Source: Romanomermis culicivorax (Eukaryota; Nematoda; Enoplea; Mermithida; Mermithidae). From it: a stretch of DNA of 64,000 bases. Shown here piece after piece: positions 1 through 12,764 of this stretch. The notes below the pieces were generated by a model. That model saw only the letters and a program-made list of their open reading frames with translations, was not told where the DNA came from and did not search any database. The position numbers and the translations under genes are program-made. Numbering within the stretch: the first letter of the stretch is position 1; each line of letters begins with the position of its first letter. The stretch covers positions 1-64,000 of the forward strand of contig CAWUHX010000070.1 of NCBI GenBank assembly GCA_963922205.1, given 5' to 3'.

Positions 1-25
1 AGCAGTGGTATCAACGCAGAGTACT
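1..25 (+). other. Untrimmed SMART-type PCR adapter at contig end
   Basis: The first 25 bases match the widely used SMART/template-switch PCR handle, also used as the amplification adapter in ultra-low-input long-read libraries, lacking only its first A. Genomic sequence begins directly after it. This is a library artefact, not biology. It shows that the contig end is a read end and that the DNA was PCR-amplified. The match is recalled from knowledge of the kit sequence, not from a database search. Confidence 0.93.
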
Positions 26-99
26 TGAAGTGATCTTATTCGATAAATGAATATTCATTTTAAACAGGAGAGAATAGGCTTTCTTTTGATGTTATATTT

Positions 100-545
100 G
101 TAGTTACACCTTTTAAGAGGGTTCGAAATTGTCGAAAATGATCAGTCAAAATTGAGGAAGTTTTGTTCATCAGCACTCCCGAGCACCTCCCCGTCCGATG
201 CCGCTGAATTTTATTTTCTTATTTTATAGCTCATGTATTCTTACTGTATTAGTAAAATTTTCATCAAGATTTATAGAGCTGCGCAGCTCTGAAGAAGGCA
301 TACTCATGGAAGTCACTCAGAAAGCACTGCATTTTCCAGGTGGCCCTTGCCTACCCCTCGTGATACATTCATTATCTGTACTACAGAATTATCAAATAAC
401 TAATAGATGTTTGATGTACTAATTGTTTCACAAACGAAACTTTTACGCTGTGCAAAAAAGTTTAAACTGTCGATAATGAGAAGCAAAAAAAGAGAAGCCT
501 ATTCATGGCCACTCCGGAGCACCTTCAACTCTGGTGCCAAGGAAT
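100..545 (+). repeat. Dispersed repeat family A, copy 1 (partial)
   Basis: This stretch is clearly homologous to 49245-49720 in the same orientation. Shared landmarks in order are CACTCCCGAGCACCTCCC, TTTTATTTTCTTAT, GCTCTGAAGAAGGCATACT, a CCAGGTGG..CCTTG block and ATATTCATTA-like DNA. A further stretch after the MITE, 800-1000, matches 45225-45500 and 50705-50990. No ORF is conserved between copies, so it looks like a non-autonomous element or an old duplication. Confidence 0.75.
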
Positions 546-558
546 AGCCATATAGAGC

Positions 559-807
559 TACAGTCTGTTTTTCTTGAAATGCTTTTAAATAATGAAAGTG
601 GAAAGCAAGTAGTATTTCACATTTCAACGATTTTCTGATAAACAATACATTATATAGGACTGGAAATTTGTGAGCATACTGTCTCAACCTTTAACAATTT
701 TTGAGCAAAAAAATTTTACAATAAGAGCTCTATGTGAACGATTTTGACAACAGTACGGATTTGTGTCAGTTTTCTGCTTGGAAGCATTTCACAAAAAATA
801 GACTATA
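559..807 (+). mobile_element. MITE family 1, copy a
   Basis: About 249 bp bounded by TA, with terminal inverted repeats of the form TAGTCTGTTTTTCTTGAAATG and its complement ending GACTA. The left end here reads CAGTCTG instead of TAGTCTG. Internal landmarks shared with the other copies are GTGGAAAGCAAGTAGTATTTC, TATATAGGACTGGAAATTTG and GTGTCAGTTTTCTGCTTGGAAG. It has no coding capacity. TA target duplication and short TIRs fit a Tc1/mariner-type non-autonomous element. Confidence 0.85.
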
Positions 808-1009
808 GTCTTCTGCATCTAATGAACATTTTGGCTTCAGAGTCACGTCTTTTCTGAGCTGTGGATTTTCGATACACATGTACAGATTGAAAAATGCCAA
901 TTATTAATTTTCATTTTATCATAGGTCAATGGAACAGAAGGTCGCATCTTACAGAAATCGTGTCTTAGAATAACTCCATATCCTACGGCCTCTATTTATG
1001 AAGTGCTTG

Positions 1010-1235
1010 TGAACTGAAAAATTAAAAAAAATATTTGTCTTGTCAAAATCGCTTTCGGAAAGCTCTTAGAAAAATATTTTACTCAAAATTTTGCTAAAAA
1101 TCACTTGAGTCGGATCAATAATTTCCAGTCTTACGTGTCATATAATTTAGTAGGGAATCGCAAAAAAACACGTAATAGTAGTATTTGCTTTAAAGTTTCA
1201 TAATTTTACAAGCATTTCGTGAAAAGCAGACTATA
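1010..1235 (-). mobile_element. MITE family 1, copy b (degenerate)
   Basis: Reverse-orientation, diverged copy. The right end is clear: AAGCATTTCGTGAAAAGCAG followed by ACTATA. Upstream pieces (TTTCCAGTC, TAGTATTTGCTT, ATATTTTACTCAAAATTTTG) follow the order seen in the copies at 41.7 and 56.1 kb. The left TIR is no longer recognisable, so the left boundary is approximate. Confidence 0.6.
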
Positions 1236-4200
1236 GATAGTTTCTCTTTTCAGCGAAAATCCAGATTTTTACTATTTTGTTATGATTAATTACCCAAAAG
1301 GCCAGCTTAGTTTCTTTTGTTTTTGCACAACAACAAACTATGCTGTTAAATGAAGACGTCAAAGTCCGTTGCATATTTTATTATAACATGTCAGCTTCTA
1401 AACTTCGAGGTCATTTATTTTCCCAAAATTCGAGACATCTTCATTTTATAACGACTTGTTTCTATACTCTCCTATACAAAGAACAATTCTTGCTCTTGGA
1501 GGATTGAAGAATGGTAGGCGGGCAATTTTACGTCCGAAAAGCGAAAATTCTGCCGGCGCCCCGGTTCCGGACAACGAAAAGAGAGTAGAAAATAATGAAG
1601 AATTCTACTAAGATTTTTGAAACAGTTGGTGCGTGTATTTCGGGCCCAAAATTTTAGAATGTGTTTTCTTAGCTCTTCCATAATTTTTAGCTAATCAAAT
1701 CTTTGCACAATTTAGTGATGAAAAGCCTTCTCATTCTTTTAGTATAGCTTTCTGGTCTCACGGGAAGAATGCTAATGGACTTTATTTTTAGAATATGCTA
1801 TGATATCTTCATTTGATGAGTTTTTTAATGGCTTTGGTTTTTTAGTCTCGGAATTTTTTAACGGTTTTTGTTTTCACTTTTTAAGATTGCAGATTTATTG
1901 CTTTGTGCATTGGGCCTGTCAATTCTTTTTTTTCTGCCGGAAATCTGAGTGAAATGGCGAGCCTGCATTTTTCATTCAAAACGGTGATGCTAGAGTGAAT
2001 TTGATTAGCATGACAACTCGTAACGTTTCTATAGATACTGTACTTTCTGGATATGGACGACAATCTTCAGTATGCAGGTTTGTTATTGTGAACTCGGGAA
2101 AAACTGATACACATAGACAGTTTTACTGTAACTGAAACATTATCCAAAAGTCAGTTCGAATTCAAAATTCCTGAAACTTCTGTTTTAATTCTGACAAGGT
2201 CTGGTAGAGGTTCTAGTACAATAATTTACTGAAGAATCATAGTTAAAGTCATGCATCAGTCAAATCAATTTACAAGTGTGATTTTTGATACAGTGAATGT
2301 TTTTTTTTTCTTCTGAATCGCGCCTATGAAAAATTTATATCTTACAAGAAGTGTTGACAAAAAAATTATATATCCTAATCACGGTCACAGATTCTTCTAG
2401 ATGCTAATGAAAAAACATAATTGGATGTGATCAGAAAATGTGTATATCTGTATTTTGTGAATACTCTACAGTAAATAAATTTCTGTCACATTTTGATGCC
2501 AAGCATGCAAAAACCTGCAAAATTAGATTTTTATACGTCTCGTCATTTTTAGTTTACTGTAATTTCGCCCTCAGTAAGATTTGATATAAAAGAATCGCAT
2601 GACAACTCGAGATCAATTTCTAGCCAAAAAGATCTGACCATCAAAAAGTAACATCCTGCACACAGTTGGCCCAACTTATTTATTCTGTGGAAATCTCACT
2701 TGAAACTAATTTCCTTAAAAAATTGACAAAATCGAACATGTTTTTTGTCATTCCTTACAGATTTCATTGTGTTTGAAAAATCTTGCCCATGAAATTTTTT
2801 GAACTCAAATTTTCCCTGTTGAAATTTTAGAGTCATTTCATTTTCAAAAATTTTCTTGAGCTCACTGTTCGAAAATGATACTTTTCTGTAGATTTGCTTC
2901 TAAAATAGAGCCAAGTTTTTTTAACTAAAGCTGGGTTTATTGAACTCGTTAGATTTAGTTCGCCTTAGGGTTACTGTAATACAATATGCTCCACGAGCAA
3001 TTGATGTTCCAAAAGTTTATAGCGTCCTTATCCAAACTGTAAAAAATTATTCCACCATTTTTCCCTATATGATCTGCAAGATCGTAAAATTTTTCTTTCA
3101 TTCCGCTTACTGTAAGTACAATATTTATTATTCGCCCGCGCAATCCTAAAATGAACAACGACTGAAATGGTCACCACATTTTTAATTGTATCACCTATTA
3201 TGTGTCGGAGTGGACATTGGTCAAGCAGGTGTAATGGACAAGTATACATATAGTAATAACTAAACACGCACCATTTGTATTTATATTTCATGCGGAATGA
3301 TACTAATTAGAGTCTATTTCCTGTTTCTCAGTTTTCAAACTAACAAACACATTGTACATTATTGTACCAGGAACAAATCGAGTGTATGACTATCTTTATC
3401 ATTAGTGACCAAAGGAGTAACTTTGCTAATTATAAAGCGATGGACCTTTGAAAACCCCATGTGGATCGAAAATGATGCTAGCTTCGATGCTTTATCATAT
3501 CTTTTCCAGAACTTATTCGAAAAATGTTAGCTTACTCTTTCGTACGCGGCATTATAAGCTAATGATAGCTTCTAGACTTTATATGAGCAGAACAGTGTTG
3601 CCAACCAGATCAATTATTTCTATATTCAAAAAGTTTCCCCTTCGAGGTTTGTCCGGATGAATAGGAGGCTGAAACGAAAGTTATTCCAATTTTTTTCATT
3701 GAAGCTACCAACGAGATTTTCATGCAAATTTTTTTTTCATTTATGCAAATGATGATCGACTGTCTGAAAATCAAAATGTCTACACATTTGAAATTGAGTT
3801 GATGCGTTGTTTATCCTAAAATTAAGATATTATATGTCACGTGACCATAAAATAGTGGCGGCTTGGGGTCCTCGAAGGTTCCAATTTCTTGATGACCCGT
3901 GCGAAGTTGGCCTAAATCCTGCAGAATTTAGTTTCCAGAATGATAGCCTTTGGTCCAGAATTTTTTATAACGTGAATTCGTGATAAAATAGTAGTTCCTA
4001 TATGGTTTAGTAGTTGATTAGAATTCTTCATTCGATGTCTGATTAATTATTTTTTCGTATGCCATTTACATGACTACTGAAAGATTGGACCAAAATTGCT
4101 ACAGTATTGTGGAAGTCTGAAAGTTGTGGAGACTTTTAAATCCTACTTTTCACGATTTCAGGAAAAATATTACAGTAATGAGACAAATTTCTCTCAAAAA

Positions 4201-4297
4201 AGAATTTCTAACATCAAAATCTGTACTTTTATGACTAAAAGGTTTACTGTACCAGCTTGCTTTTTATCACTCCAAAAAATACAGTTCAGGATTTTCC

Positions 4298-4546
4298 TAT
4301 AGTCTGTTTTTCTCAAAATGCTTCTAAAGAATAAGAGTGGAAAGCAAGTAGTATTTCAGATTTTCACGATTTGCTGATGAACAATATATCGTACAGGACT
4401 GGAAACTTGTGAGCATATTGACCTAACCTTTAACAATTTTTAGAGGAAAAGATTATACAGAAAGAGCTCCGTGTAAACGGTTTCGACGACAGTACTGATT
4501 TGTGTCACTTTTCTATTTGGAAGCATTTTATAAAAAACAGACTATA
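4298..4546 (+). mobile_element. MITE family 1, copy c
   Basis: A well-preserved copy of about 249 bp including the flanking TA dinucleotides. It starts TATAGTCTGTTTTTCTC, ends AAAAAACAGACTATA, and carries the central AAGCAAGTAGTATTTCAG and TACAGGACTGGAAAC landmarks. It has the same orientation as copy a. No coding potential. Confidence 0.9.
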
Positions 4547-7500
4547 GATTTAAATAGTCCTTCATGTATAACCAATAGATATATAAATAATTTGAACTTC
4601 ACTGAATGAGATATTAATGCAAATTTCTTGAATGATAGTCTGAAAATCGAATATATATCTGGAAATTTAATTATTGTTTTGTATTACCATGGTGTTACGC
4701 AAAATCTCCTAAAATTACGGACTCTGATTAGACTTTTCGTCTCCAAGTGCATGATGAAAAAGTTTTTTTTGCTGTGTTTCAACTGTTCATTAGTCATTCA
4801 TTTGATCTCTCGTTAATTATTCTTTCGAATATCATATAGTATATACCGTATTTTTGACGTCTGCATTTTTAAAAACTTGTTTGTTTTTATGTTTACATAA
4901 TGTTCGTTTGGTTTTATAATTTTCGTCATTTTGGTTTTGAATCATAAGTTTCATGTGATAATTTTACAGCAAAAAACCACAGTAAAACTTTCTGAATACC
5001 TAACAAGAATTTCTAAACTTCACATTAGTATTTGTCCGGCGGAAAGGTTTACTGTAGCTTGCTGACTTTTGCCACTTCTGAAGATTTGGTTCATGATTTT
5101 ACAAATGAAGTTAAAAAAAATCGCCGATGATATTGAAACTTTGAGTTTAGAAATAAAATTTTTATGCAAATTTTTTGATTGATGATTAATTCGTTAAAAA
5201 TCAAAGTGAAGTTTTCAAATATGGCACATTTCATAAAGCAGTGAGAGCTTATGGCTTATTTTCTACAGATTATGTATGACCCAGAATTCATAATTTGTAG
5301 GCCAAATTTTTTCTGAATAATAAACTTTAATTCAGTCAGAATTTTCGTCCGTCGGATGCATACTCGTACATGCAACTAATAAAAAGTCGGTTCTGGTAGT
5401 TCAACAGTTCTTTAGCAATCATTTGGCATTTAAATAGCATTATTCCGGATTGTCAGCATCTCATCAAATTTTACAGTGAAAAATATTGTGATGTGAAGGA
5501 ATTTTTGTACATTCTGAAAAAAATTGCAAAAAGTTTTCTATTGTTGCTCAAATTTTTATCAAAATCTTAGGATTCAAAAACGTATTCTTAATGGCACACA
5601 AAAAATTTGTAGTCGAGAACTTTCTAAAGCGTATATAGCTACAGTAAATTTGCAAATAGACTGAGCTACATTTCCCAAAAAGTGACTACTTTGCAGAAGA
5701 TATTCACGTTGCTTTTTCTGCAAGTTGTAGAAAATTGTAGTGAACTGTGAAATTTTCAAGTCATCCAAAGCCTGACATATTGCATATTTCTTGGCATGTG
5801 CTACAACTAGAATAGTTTCGAGAATCAAATTTAGGTCATACTTTAATTTCACGACGAACATTTAATTGTTGTTCAGAATTTTCTATTCAGATTTTCATGT
5901 ATGGAAATTTTTTTTCAGCTTTCATTTTGTTCATCTCTTCCTAAAATTGTTATGCAACTTTTCGATTGTTTGTTCACTTTATAAAAAGTGGACGTACAAA
6001 ATTTAGGGAAGACGAAAACGAATGTTGACAATTTTTCGAAAAGTTTGGTGCATGTTCCGTATGTTTGATAAAGTCCGTCATACAAAAAGTTATTTTTGAA
6101 AATTGTATATCAATGTTTGCCTTTGATGAATAGTACCTCTATCGGCTTGGTCAGTGTGCTAATTTATATGGGCATAAAGCTGAACTTTATATATTCTAGT
6201 GAGCTTACTGTAGTGCTTATTTTTCTATTGCTCGGAAGGTCTATTTTTAGGCCAAAAAGTACGTAAAAAAGGTGCTTAAATTTTAGAGATTTTTAATAAG
6301 ATCAAGGTGTCCCAAAAGTCTTGATTCGAAATTATGGGATTCAAAATCGGATCGATTTCTTTCGAATCCAGAGGCAAAAATCGTCTATTAAAGTGAATTA
6401 GTCGGATTAGATGAAGCGTGAGCAAGCCTAAGCAATGTAACCTTTGAACTTTTTACTTTTCTTCAAAGATAGTTTTTCTGAACCTTCTCCCGAAATCAAA
6501 TATCAAAAACTCAGATGAAATTGATATATCTGGTACACGACTCAGGATCAGCTTACTGGAATTAATTGCTTTGTTCGAAAAGGATATTAAATTCAGGCAA
6601 ATTTTTGAGAAAAATTTTTATAAGACTACTTTTCACACGGTTATGGGCTTATATCAGATCTGAATTCACATCTAATGACCGTCGTGATATTTTTTTCGTT
6701 TCCAAAGTTTTGATCCGAATGCTCTGAAACGTCCACTGGATTATGTATCTTTGATCCTTGCATTTTTGGTCCTGATTGTTGATACCAATTTTACATTTGA
6801 CGTTGAAGTGACACAGATTTTTAAGAAATTTCGAACTAAAACTATAGATTTCAGATCAATTATGCGACATATAAAAAACCCATATGACCAGCTTTCATTT
6901 TCATCATTGGAATTTTTACAATTTTTTCATCTAATTTCTTACATTGATAAAATTCTAAAGAATGCAGGGTGTGCCCAAAATTTCCTAGTTTTCATGTTTA
7001 CTTTTGAGATTAGTTGCCTCTTATCATCTAGCAAGAATATTAGGAGTTGGAAATGCGAGTAAATGAGCATTTTTTGTCTGTTACAGTAAACTTTAGGGTT
7101 AGTCGTAACTTCATGACTGGAGAAATATAGTCACAAATTTTGACATGAATTTATCATATTTGAGGATTTTTGTTGCCTTATTCCACTATCTTGCCTTATC
7201 CATTAATGTCCAAAAATGACTTTTTGATAAAAAGTTATGCTTGCTGTCTTTTGCAAGAAATCAATTTTTTAAAATTATCAATGATCATTTCCAGAAATCC
7301 ACGCTTTGCTACTTTTCACTTTCGACACAAAAACCAGTTATTTTATGTGTAACATTTCAATACCGTATACATGTGATAATTTTCCCTGATCCATCCATCT
7401 TGATTTTCGTTACGGTTTTTTACCATTCGTCTTTCTAGCAAAAGTATAGTGTATCATTACTTTTGTATATATGTTTTTTGGATCAAAAATACAAATACGG

Positions 7501-9715
7501 TGAAGTGGACCCTTGTCGATTGTTATAACTATATGTAGGCAATTTCTCATTTACCAGTTTTCGGATATTTTTCTTTTTCTCTCTCTCTCTGATGACATTT
7601 TTCGATCTTTCTCGAACGGAGAGAAAAAAATCTCAATCTCGTCGCGGTAGTTTCAAAGAGAGATTGGTTGGATGGATTGAAAATTTTAGGATTTTCTACA
7701 ACGCTGCGAACTTTTTTGCCTCCGAAACATTTGCATCGATAATATGCAAATTAACCTCGTTAATATGGTATACTGTTCCATCCAAAAAAAACCCGATTTT
7801 AGAGCAATGTTTTTACGCACGAATAGCGGATGAATCCATATTCACAGAAAAAAAGACAAGTGCGAGACTATACTGTCCCCAATAATATAGTCGCCGTCAG
7901 TGGTCAAGTGGCCGGCGACAGTTGTTGTATAAACATACACGGTAGTGGACATTGTGGTGGTCGTGAATTAGTGGACCATTGTTTCTTTTATGCATGTTGC
8001 ATGATGCCTGCACGCGTATGTTCATGATGACCCTGTGGTCATGGACGGCCAGGTTAGATTGCTCTTTTTATGTTCATCTGCCGCAGTTACTTGTTACTGT
8101 ATGCATATTATGAAATATGGCGGATTTGATAGCTGGTACTTCGAACATGGATTTTTATGATTTTCACGTAGTTTTTGCATTTTTTTATTTCTTTTTTGAA
8201 AATTCGCGGTTCTGTTGGGACGCTTTTCTTTTCGGAAAATCTTTGGAATGTTCCCTTTTATGATGTATTTTTTAGATTCCACAAACTAGTTGAAGAAAAC
8301 GCAAATGTTTACATTCGAATTTACTGCAACAGGTCAATTTTACTCTAGTCAGTCTTTTCATAACTTTATGTTTTGTTTTTTTCATTCTTTATCAAAACTC
8401 ACAATTCTTCAAACATTTGTACTTTTTTTAAATCGTTGGAATGTCCTTTTCGTGAAAGAATTTTCAATCAATGATTCCATCTCAATTCCGCAATTTATTT
8501 GGAAAAGCAGGTTCTTTGCGTGTTGTACGTCAAAGTTTACTGTAGTAGATCGAATTTACTTTAGCTCCTTCAATGGAAATATGGAATTTTTCACCAAATT
8601 GAGATTTTTTGAAATTTATTACAAAGTAAATTTTGTACTTAAAAAAGCTTCTGTTTACTCACATGAGGGTGATATCTCTTATGCATTGTATAGACTGCTC
8701 TATTTCACAGTAAAATCAGGTTTGCATTTTTTGGGACACCCTGTACTCGATATTCTTTAATATACTCAATAGTAATCGTCATAAGTATGTTGTGTGGTCA
8801 TTCTGAACTAAAGGTCATCCGGTGTTTATATATCTTTATTGCTTGCTTCCATATATATATATACATCTGTATGTAATAAGAAGAGATGACCGTGAATAGG
8901 ATTCTAGGTTGCATGTGTTGTCAGTTTTTATGTTCATCTGCTTTTGACTGTGTCCGATACACAACCTTACGAAATGTTCAAAAATTGACCAATTTTGCGT
9001 TGTATTATATTTTTCTCTGGAGAATGACAACCAGGTGCTTTTTCGAACAGAATAGCTTCATCAAAATTTTATTTTTCATTGGCATATTTCTAGGCATAAT
9101 ATATCTTCGGCTAACCGATTTTGGGTTTCTGCGTCCACTTTGCAACTCTTGTATCAGCTTATCGTGAGATTCTCAAACTCTTACCTTATTTGGAAACTTA
9201 TTGTGAATTAGTACGCTGTTTCAGTTTATATGCAAAAAACTACAGTATGATACGAGGTGAAAAAATTATATATCACCCAAATTATACATGCTCATCACCT
9301 GCGAAAAGCAGCATCTGTTAGACACTGACTAATCAGACAATAGACTGGAAAAATTTCTAAATCTTATTCTAAAATTTTGGAAAGTTCTACTTTGTCACAT
9401 TTTTTAGCAGCCAATCAGGAGTTATAACCTTCAAACCGATGGTATCTTGAAAACTTCTGAAAAATCCATCATTTTTTAGCCTTTTTTTACACAAACGAGT
9501 TGAAATATTGTAAAGTACAGTATTTGGGAGGAGTAAAAGATTTATCAATATCCTAAATGTCCCTTTTCAAGAAACTGCAAAAGTTCTTATGACAGCTAAA
9601 TCGGCGGAACCGGCACACAATCTTCGCAATAGAATTCTCCACTGTCTAGAAATTCTACTTTGTCTCGTTTCAGCAACTGTGGACTTTCAACTATCAAACA
9701 TAAGTTTTATGTGCA

Positions 9716-10476
9716 TACAGGGTGAGCCAAAAAAAGGCGACCGTTGCTGACTTCCATGAGTTTCGAAGGGACGAAGCTTTTATAATGCGGATTGCTGCAT
9801 TAGAATACCCTGTTTGTCTTTGTTACAAGGGCCAAATTTTATGCTCCTAGCTTCATATAGTTACTGTACAAACAGAAGTTTAGCAAAAGTGGTCATTTTT
9901 CAAAAAGTAAAAAACGTTAAATCAAAGTAAAACTTGTCCTATTGTGAAAAAAGTTTTTCTAAAGCTGTTTACACAGAATAATACTTTAAAAATCACCCAA
10001 ACTTGTAAGTTACACGTAATTTAAAGTCACCAACTTCTTGTTTTAATATGGGCAAAATTTCGCCAAAATCAAGAGCTTTTGTTTTGAAATTGGAAAAAAA
10101 CAAAATTAAAGCAAAATCAATTTTGTCATTGGCCAGATCAAAAAACGATTTAACAGAAAGTAGGACACACAAAAATGGCTCTCTTGTAGTTTCCAGCTGC
10201 TATATGGTTCTTATGATTGGATCTATTGCACTTTCCTGCTGTAAAACATGTTGATTTTGTCAATTTTTGTCAATTTTTTAAATATTTTTTAGCAAAAAAT
10301 TGACATCTAGTATTTTTGAGTCTTGTCAGTCAATATTCAAGCAATCTGGCTGAAACTTTGTAGTATTTATACAAGGTGTTTTACGTATCGACGGAAAGAA
10401 ACCGCATTAAGAAAGCTTCACCCGTTCGAAAACTATGAAAGTCAGTACCGGTCGCCTTTTTTTGCCTCACCATGTA
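9716..10476 (+). mobile_element. MITE family 2, long copy (760 bp)
   Basis: Bounded by TA, with inverted ends CAGGGTGAGCCAAAAAAAG and a right end GTACCGGTCGCC..TTTGCCTCACCATG. The internal sequence is co-linear with 34676-35087, which lacks about 350 bp of this copy. A 68-codon frame at 10048-10254 begins with a short basic segment (MGKISPKSR) that could be the relic of a transposase N-terminus, but it is too short to assign. TA targets and TIRs of this kind suggest Tc1/mariner. Confidence 0.8.
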
Positions 10477-11690
10477 TACCTATTTCTATGCTCGAACTTT
10501 ATTTGACAACTTACTGCGAATCAGTTACTTATTGCGATTTTATGAGTGGAAGTGTTGCAAACTGCAAAATTAATCAATTTACTTAATTAGACAACGTCAA
10601 TCTAGTACTGATAATGAAAATTTGTTTGGATCTATATTCTTGAAGTGGCGGAATCGAGACAAAATCTCCAAAATTTTCTGTCGAATTTTCCTGTAAATTT
10701 TATGTTGTCTTGTTTCAGCATCTTGACCTGGAACATTTTTGTCAAAGAAATTTTTTGGAAAATTTCCCCTATGTACAATGTTGTTAAAAGTAGTTCATGC
10801 TTCGGTAGTCAAAAATCGGCAGTTAAGTTGCATTGTTAATCATGGAAAGTGAGATCTGGCTAAATGGAAGATGAAAATAAAAAAAAAATTTCACTGTTCG
10901 ATGTCAGCAACTGTGAAGAGAACTGCAAACTGAAAAAGGATTTTTTAAGTAAAAAATTTCTCAATTTACTTGCTTATAACTCACCTGATACAGCCTGAAA
11001 TTTGCAATAAATTTGCTGCTGTGAAGCTAAATCTTATTTTCTTAATTGGTGTTTTGTATTTCTCTGTTCCCAATTGCATTAATTTTCTAGCTAATATTTC
11101 CTGTTGCTTTTTTTATGACTAGCCGTTCGCTCTTTTCCCATGAAATTTTTTTCTCCACTGCAACAGGAAATGCATAACTTTAATCCTTTGCTAGAAAAAT
11201 GCTCCTTTTCCCTCAAGAAAACGGCTCTAGAAATGAAATAAAATTTTCAGAGTTTTTTGCGCTTTTCCTCACACATACACAATTTGCCCACAAATTTAAT
11301 TGGCTGTGTATAACTTGATTGCCGCGATTTTTTTGCTAAATATATGTTATGCGTGAAACATGCCTATATGTGTTGACGAAAATTTAGTAATTTATGGAGG
11401 AAAAAATTTTTTTCCCTCATCCCACAGCTCAGCAATTGGTCTACAGCGGCGTTTCGTTTTGGGGTCTAAAACGGCCAGATTTATGGGTATTTATTTTTTC
11501 GCTGTGGAAAGATTTGTAAAATTCATTTCAATATTGCTCTACTAGCCTTAATGACTTCGAATTTGATGGACAGAAGTTTTTTCCACACATGGCAAATGTC
11601 ATTGAATGAAATATCGCCGTGTTCAAAGTTGATAAATTCGTCGTTTTACGAGTTCTGAACTTGTTCTAGTTTTTGTTACTAGGGATGATA
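10477..11690. other. AT-rich spacer with no recognised feature
   Basis: No gene, RNA or structured repeat was recognised. The open frames present are short and of AT-driven composition. Confidence 0.4.
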
Positions 11691-11699
11691 CTGTTTATA

Positions 11700-12495
11700 T
11701 TTTTTCTGCGGTTCATAGCAATCTTGCCGACGTCAGATTCTATGTTTTGCTTATCAAAGCTTACACCGACAGAAAACTGCGTATGTTTTTCACTATATTT
11801 TAGTTTTTATCTTGCAGACTGCACGACTTTGGTGACCACTAAAAAAATGTTTTCATTGCTATAAACTTTAATTTATTCTCAATATCTTGCTGACGTCAAG
11901 TTATTCATTGATTGACACCCACACCTGCAGTGGTGTAAGTATGCTGTTTTGGTTTTTTACTATAATTTATAGTGTCAGGGTCTCTTCAACACTGCACTTG
12001 CTAAAGACTGTTAAACTTTTTTTACTGCAGTTTATAGTCATGTTTCTGAGGTCGAGACATTATTTACTACATTTTATCTTGCTGAGGTCAACTTCTACTC
12101 AATTCACTATCAATAAAACAGCAGTAGTAGAATAATGTTCCTGATTTTTAACTACAGGCTATTGATTGCTGGTATCTTGATCGTGTCAGGCTACAATATT
12201 TTTCTGGCCAGCAAGACTCAAATCGTACTCAATTTCTTGACGTTGGATCTTACATTACTCACTTATGAAAATTATTGTTCACGTTTTGTGATTGCGCAGT
12301 ATGCTTTTTTATTGTGGTCAGATGTCTCTAAAATTTCAGGAGTAGATCACTATTCATAATTTTTTACTGTATCTTGCTGACGTGAGACCATCCATGCTAT
12401 TTTCGTAACATTGTTGAAAATGGTAAAAAATTTTTGTAACTAATGTTCACTTCTCTAAAATTGATGATACACAAATTGCTGACGTCAAACTTGTT
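11700..12495 (+). repeat. Diverged repeat cluster with ATCTTGCTGACGTCA cores
   Basis: The core ATCTTGCTGACGTCA or close variants recur about every 60-130 bp, at roughly 11721, 11885, 12077, 12371 and 12475. Weaker versions lie between them (TTCTGAGGTCG, TTCTTGACGTTGG). The two best copies contain the palindrome TGACGTCA, at 11891-11898 and 12480-12487. Inverted copies of the same core occur in unc-5 intron 6 (29180-29300). The spacing and drift fit an old tandem array rather than a promoter module, although TGACGTCA is also the CRE half-site palindrome. Confidence 0.55.
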
Positions 12496-12748
12496 ATATC
12501 CACCTTCAAATATATACCTTTTGTGAATATTTAAGCTAATTTCTCAAGAATTTCTATCATTTTTCTGGAAATAGTCGATGATCAATTACAAAGCGGAGTA
12601 ATAAATGTGTTTTTCACTCTCGAATTTTTTTCATGCGTATTTTCAAAAACAGTAGGCGAGATAAGCAACTCTCTGAAAGTTAATGTGCTCCCACCTACTC
12701 TGAATTCAATCAATCATCAAGCTTTTTTTGTGAGAGAAAACAAAATTT

Positions 12749-12764
12749 GTGTGTGTGTGTGTGA
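12749..12764 (+). repeat. GT microsatellite
   Basis: A short run of about eight GT units, followed at 12790-12815 by a T-rich stretch. Simple sequence. Confidence 0.9.

Larger units (their letters stand above)
808..9715. other. Gene-poor AT-rich region; no gene recognised
   Basis: No exon of a recognisable family was found on either strand apart from the MITE copies listed separately. Open frames here (for example 8290-8760 and 7592-7885) are Phe/Lys/Ser-rich, AT-driven and contain the dispersed TTACTGTAG motif, so I read them as chance. A patch of higher GC with a CT run lies at about 7560-8060. The region probably holds the upstream sequence or first introns of unc-5, but no signal-peptide exon could be identified. 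Confidence 0.5.

Noticed and set aside
7592-8060. Possible 5' exon or promoter of unc-5 in a GC-richer patch
   Set aside because: There is a short ATG frame near 8013 ending at a GTTAGA donor-like site, but it is not a convincing signal peptide and the donor is poor. Composition alone is not enough.
6302-8750. Possible transposon bounded by GGTGTCCCAAAA (6304) and TTTTTTGGGACACCCTGTA (8727)
   Set aside because: The two words are complementary, but the flanking sequence does not extend the match, no target duplication is visible and no transposase lies between.
8290-8760. 156-codon plus-strand ORF
   Set aside because: Phe/Lys/Ser-rich AT-driven composition, contains the dispersed TTACTGTAG motif, no recognisable domain, GC content far below real exons in the window.
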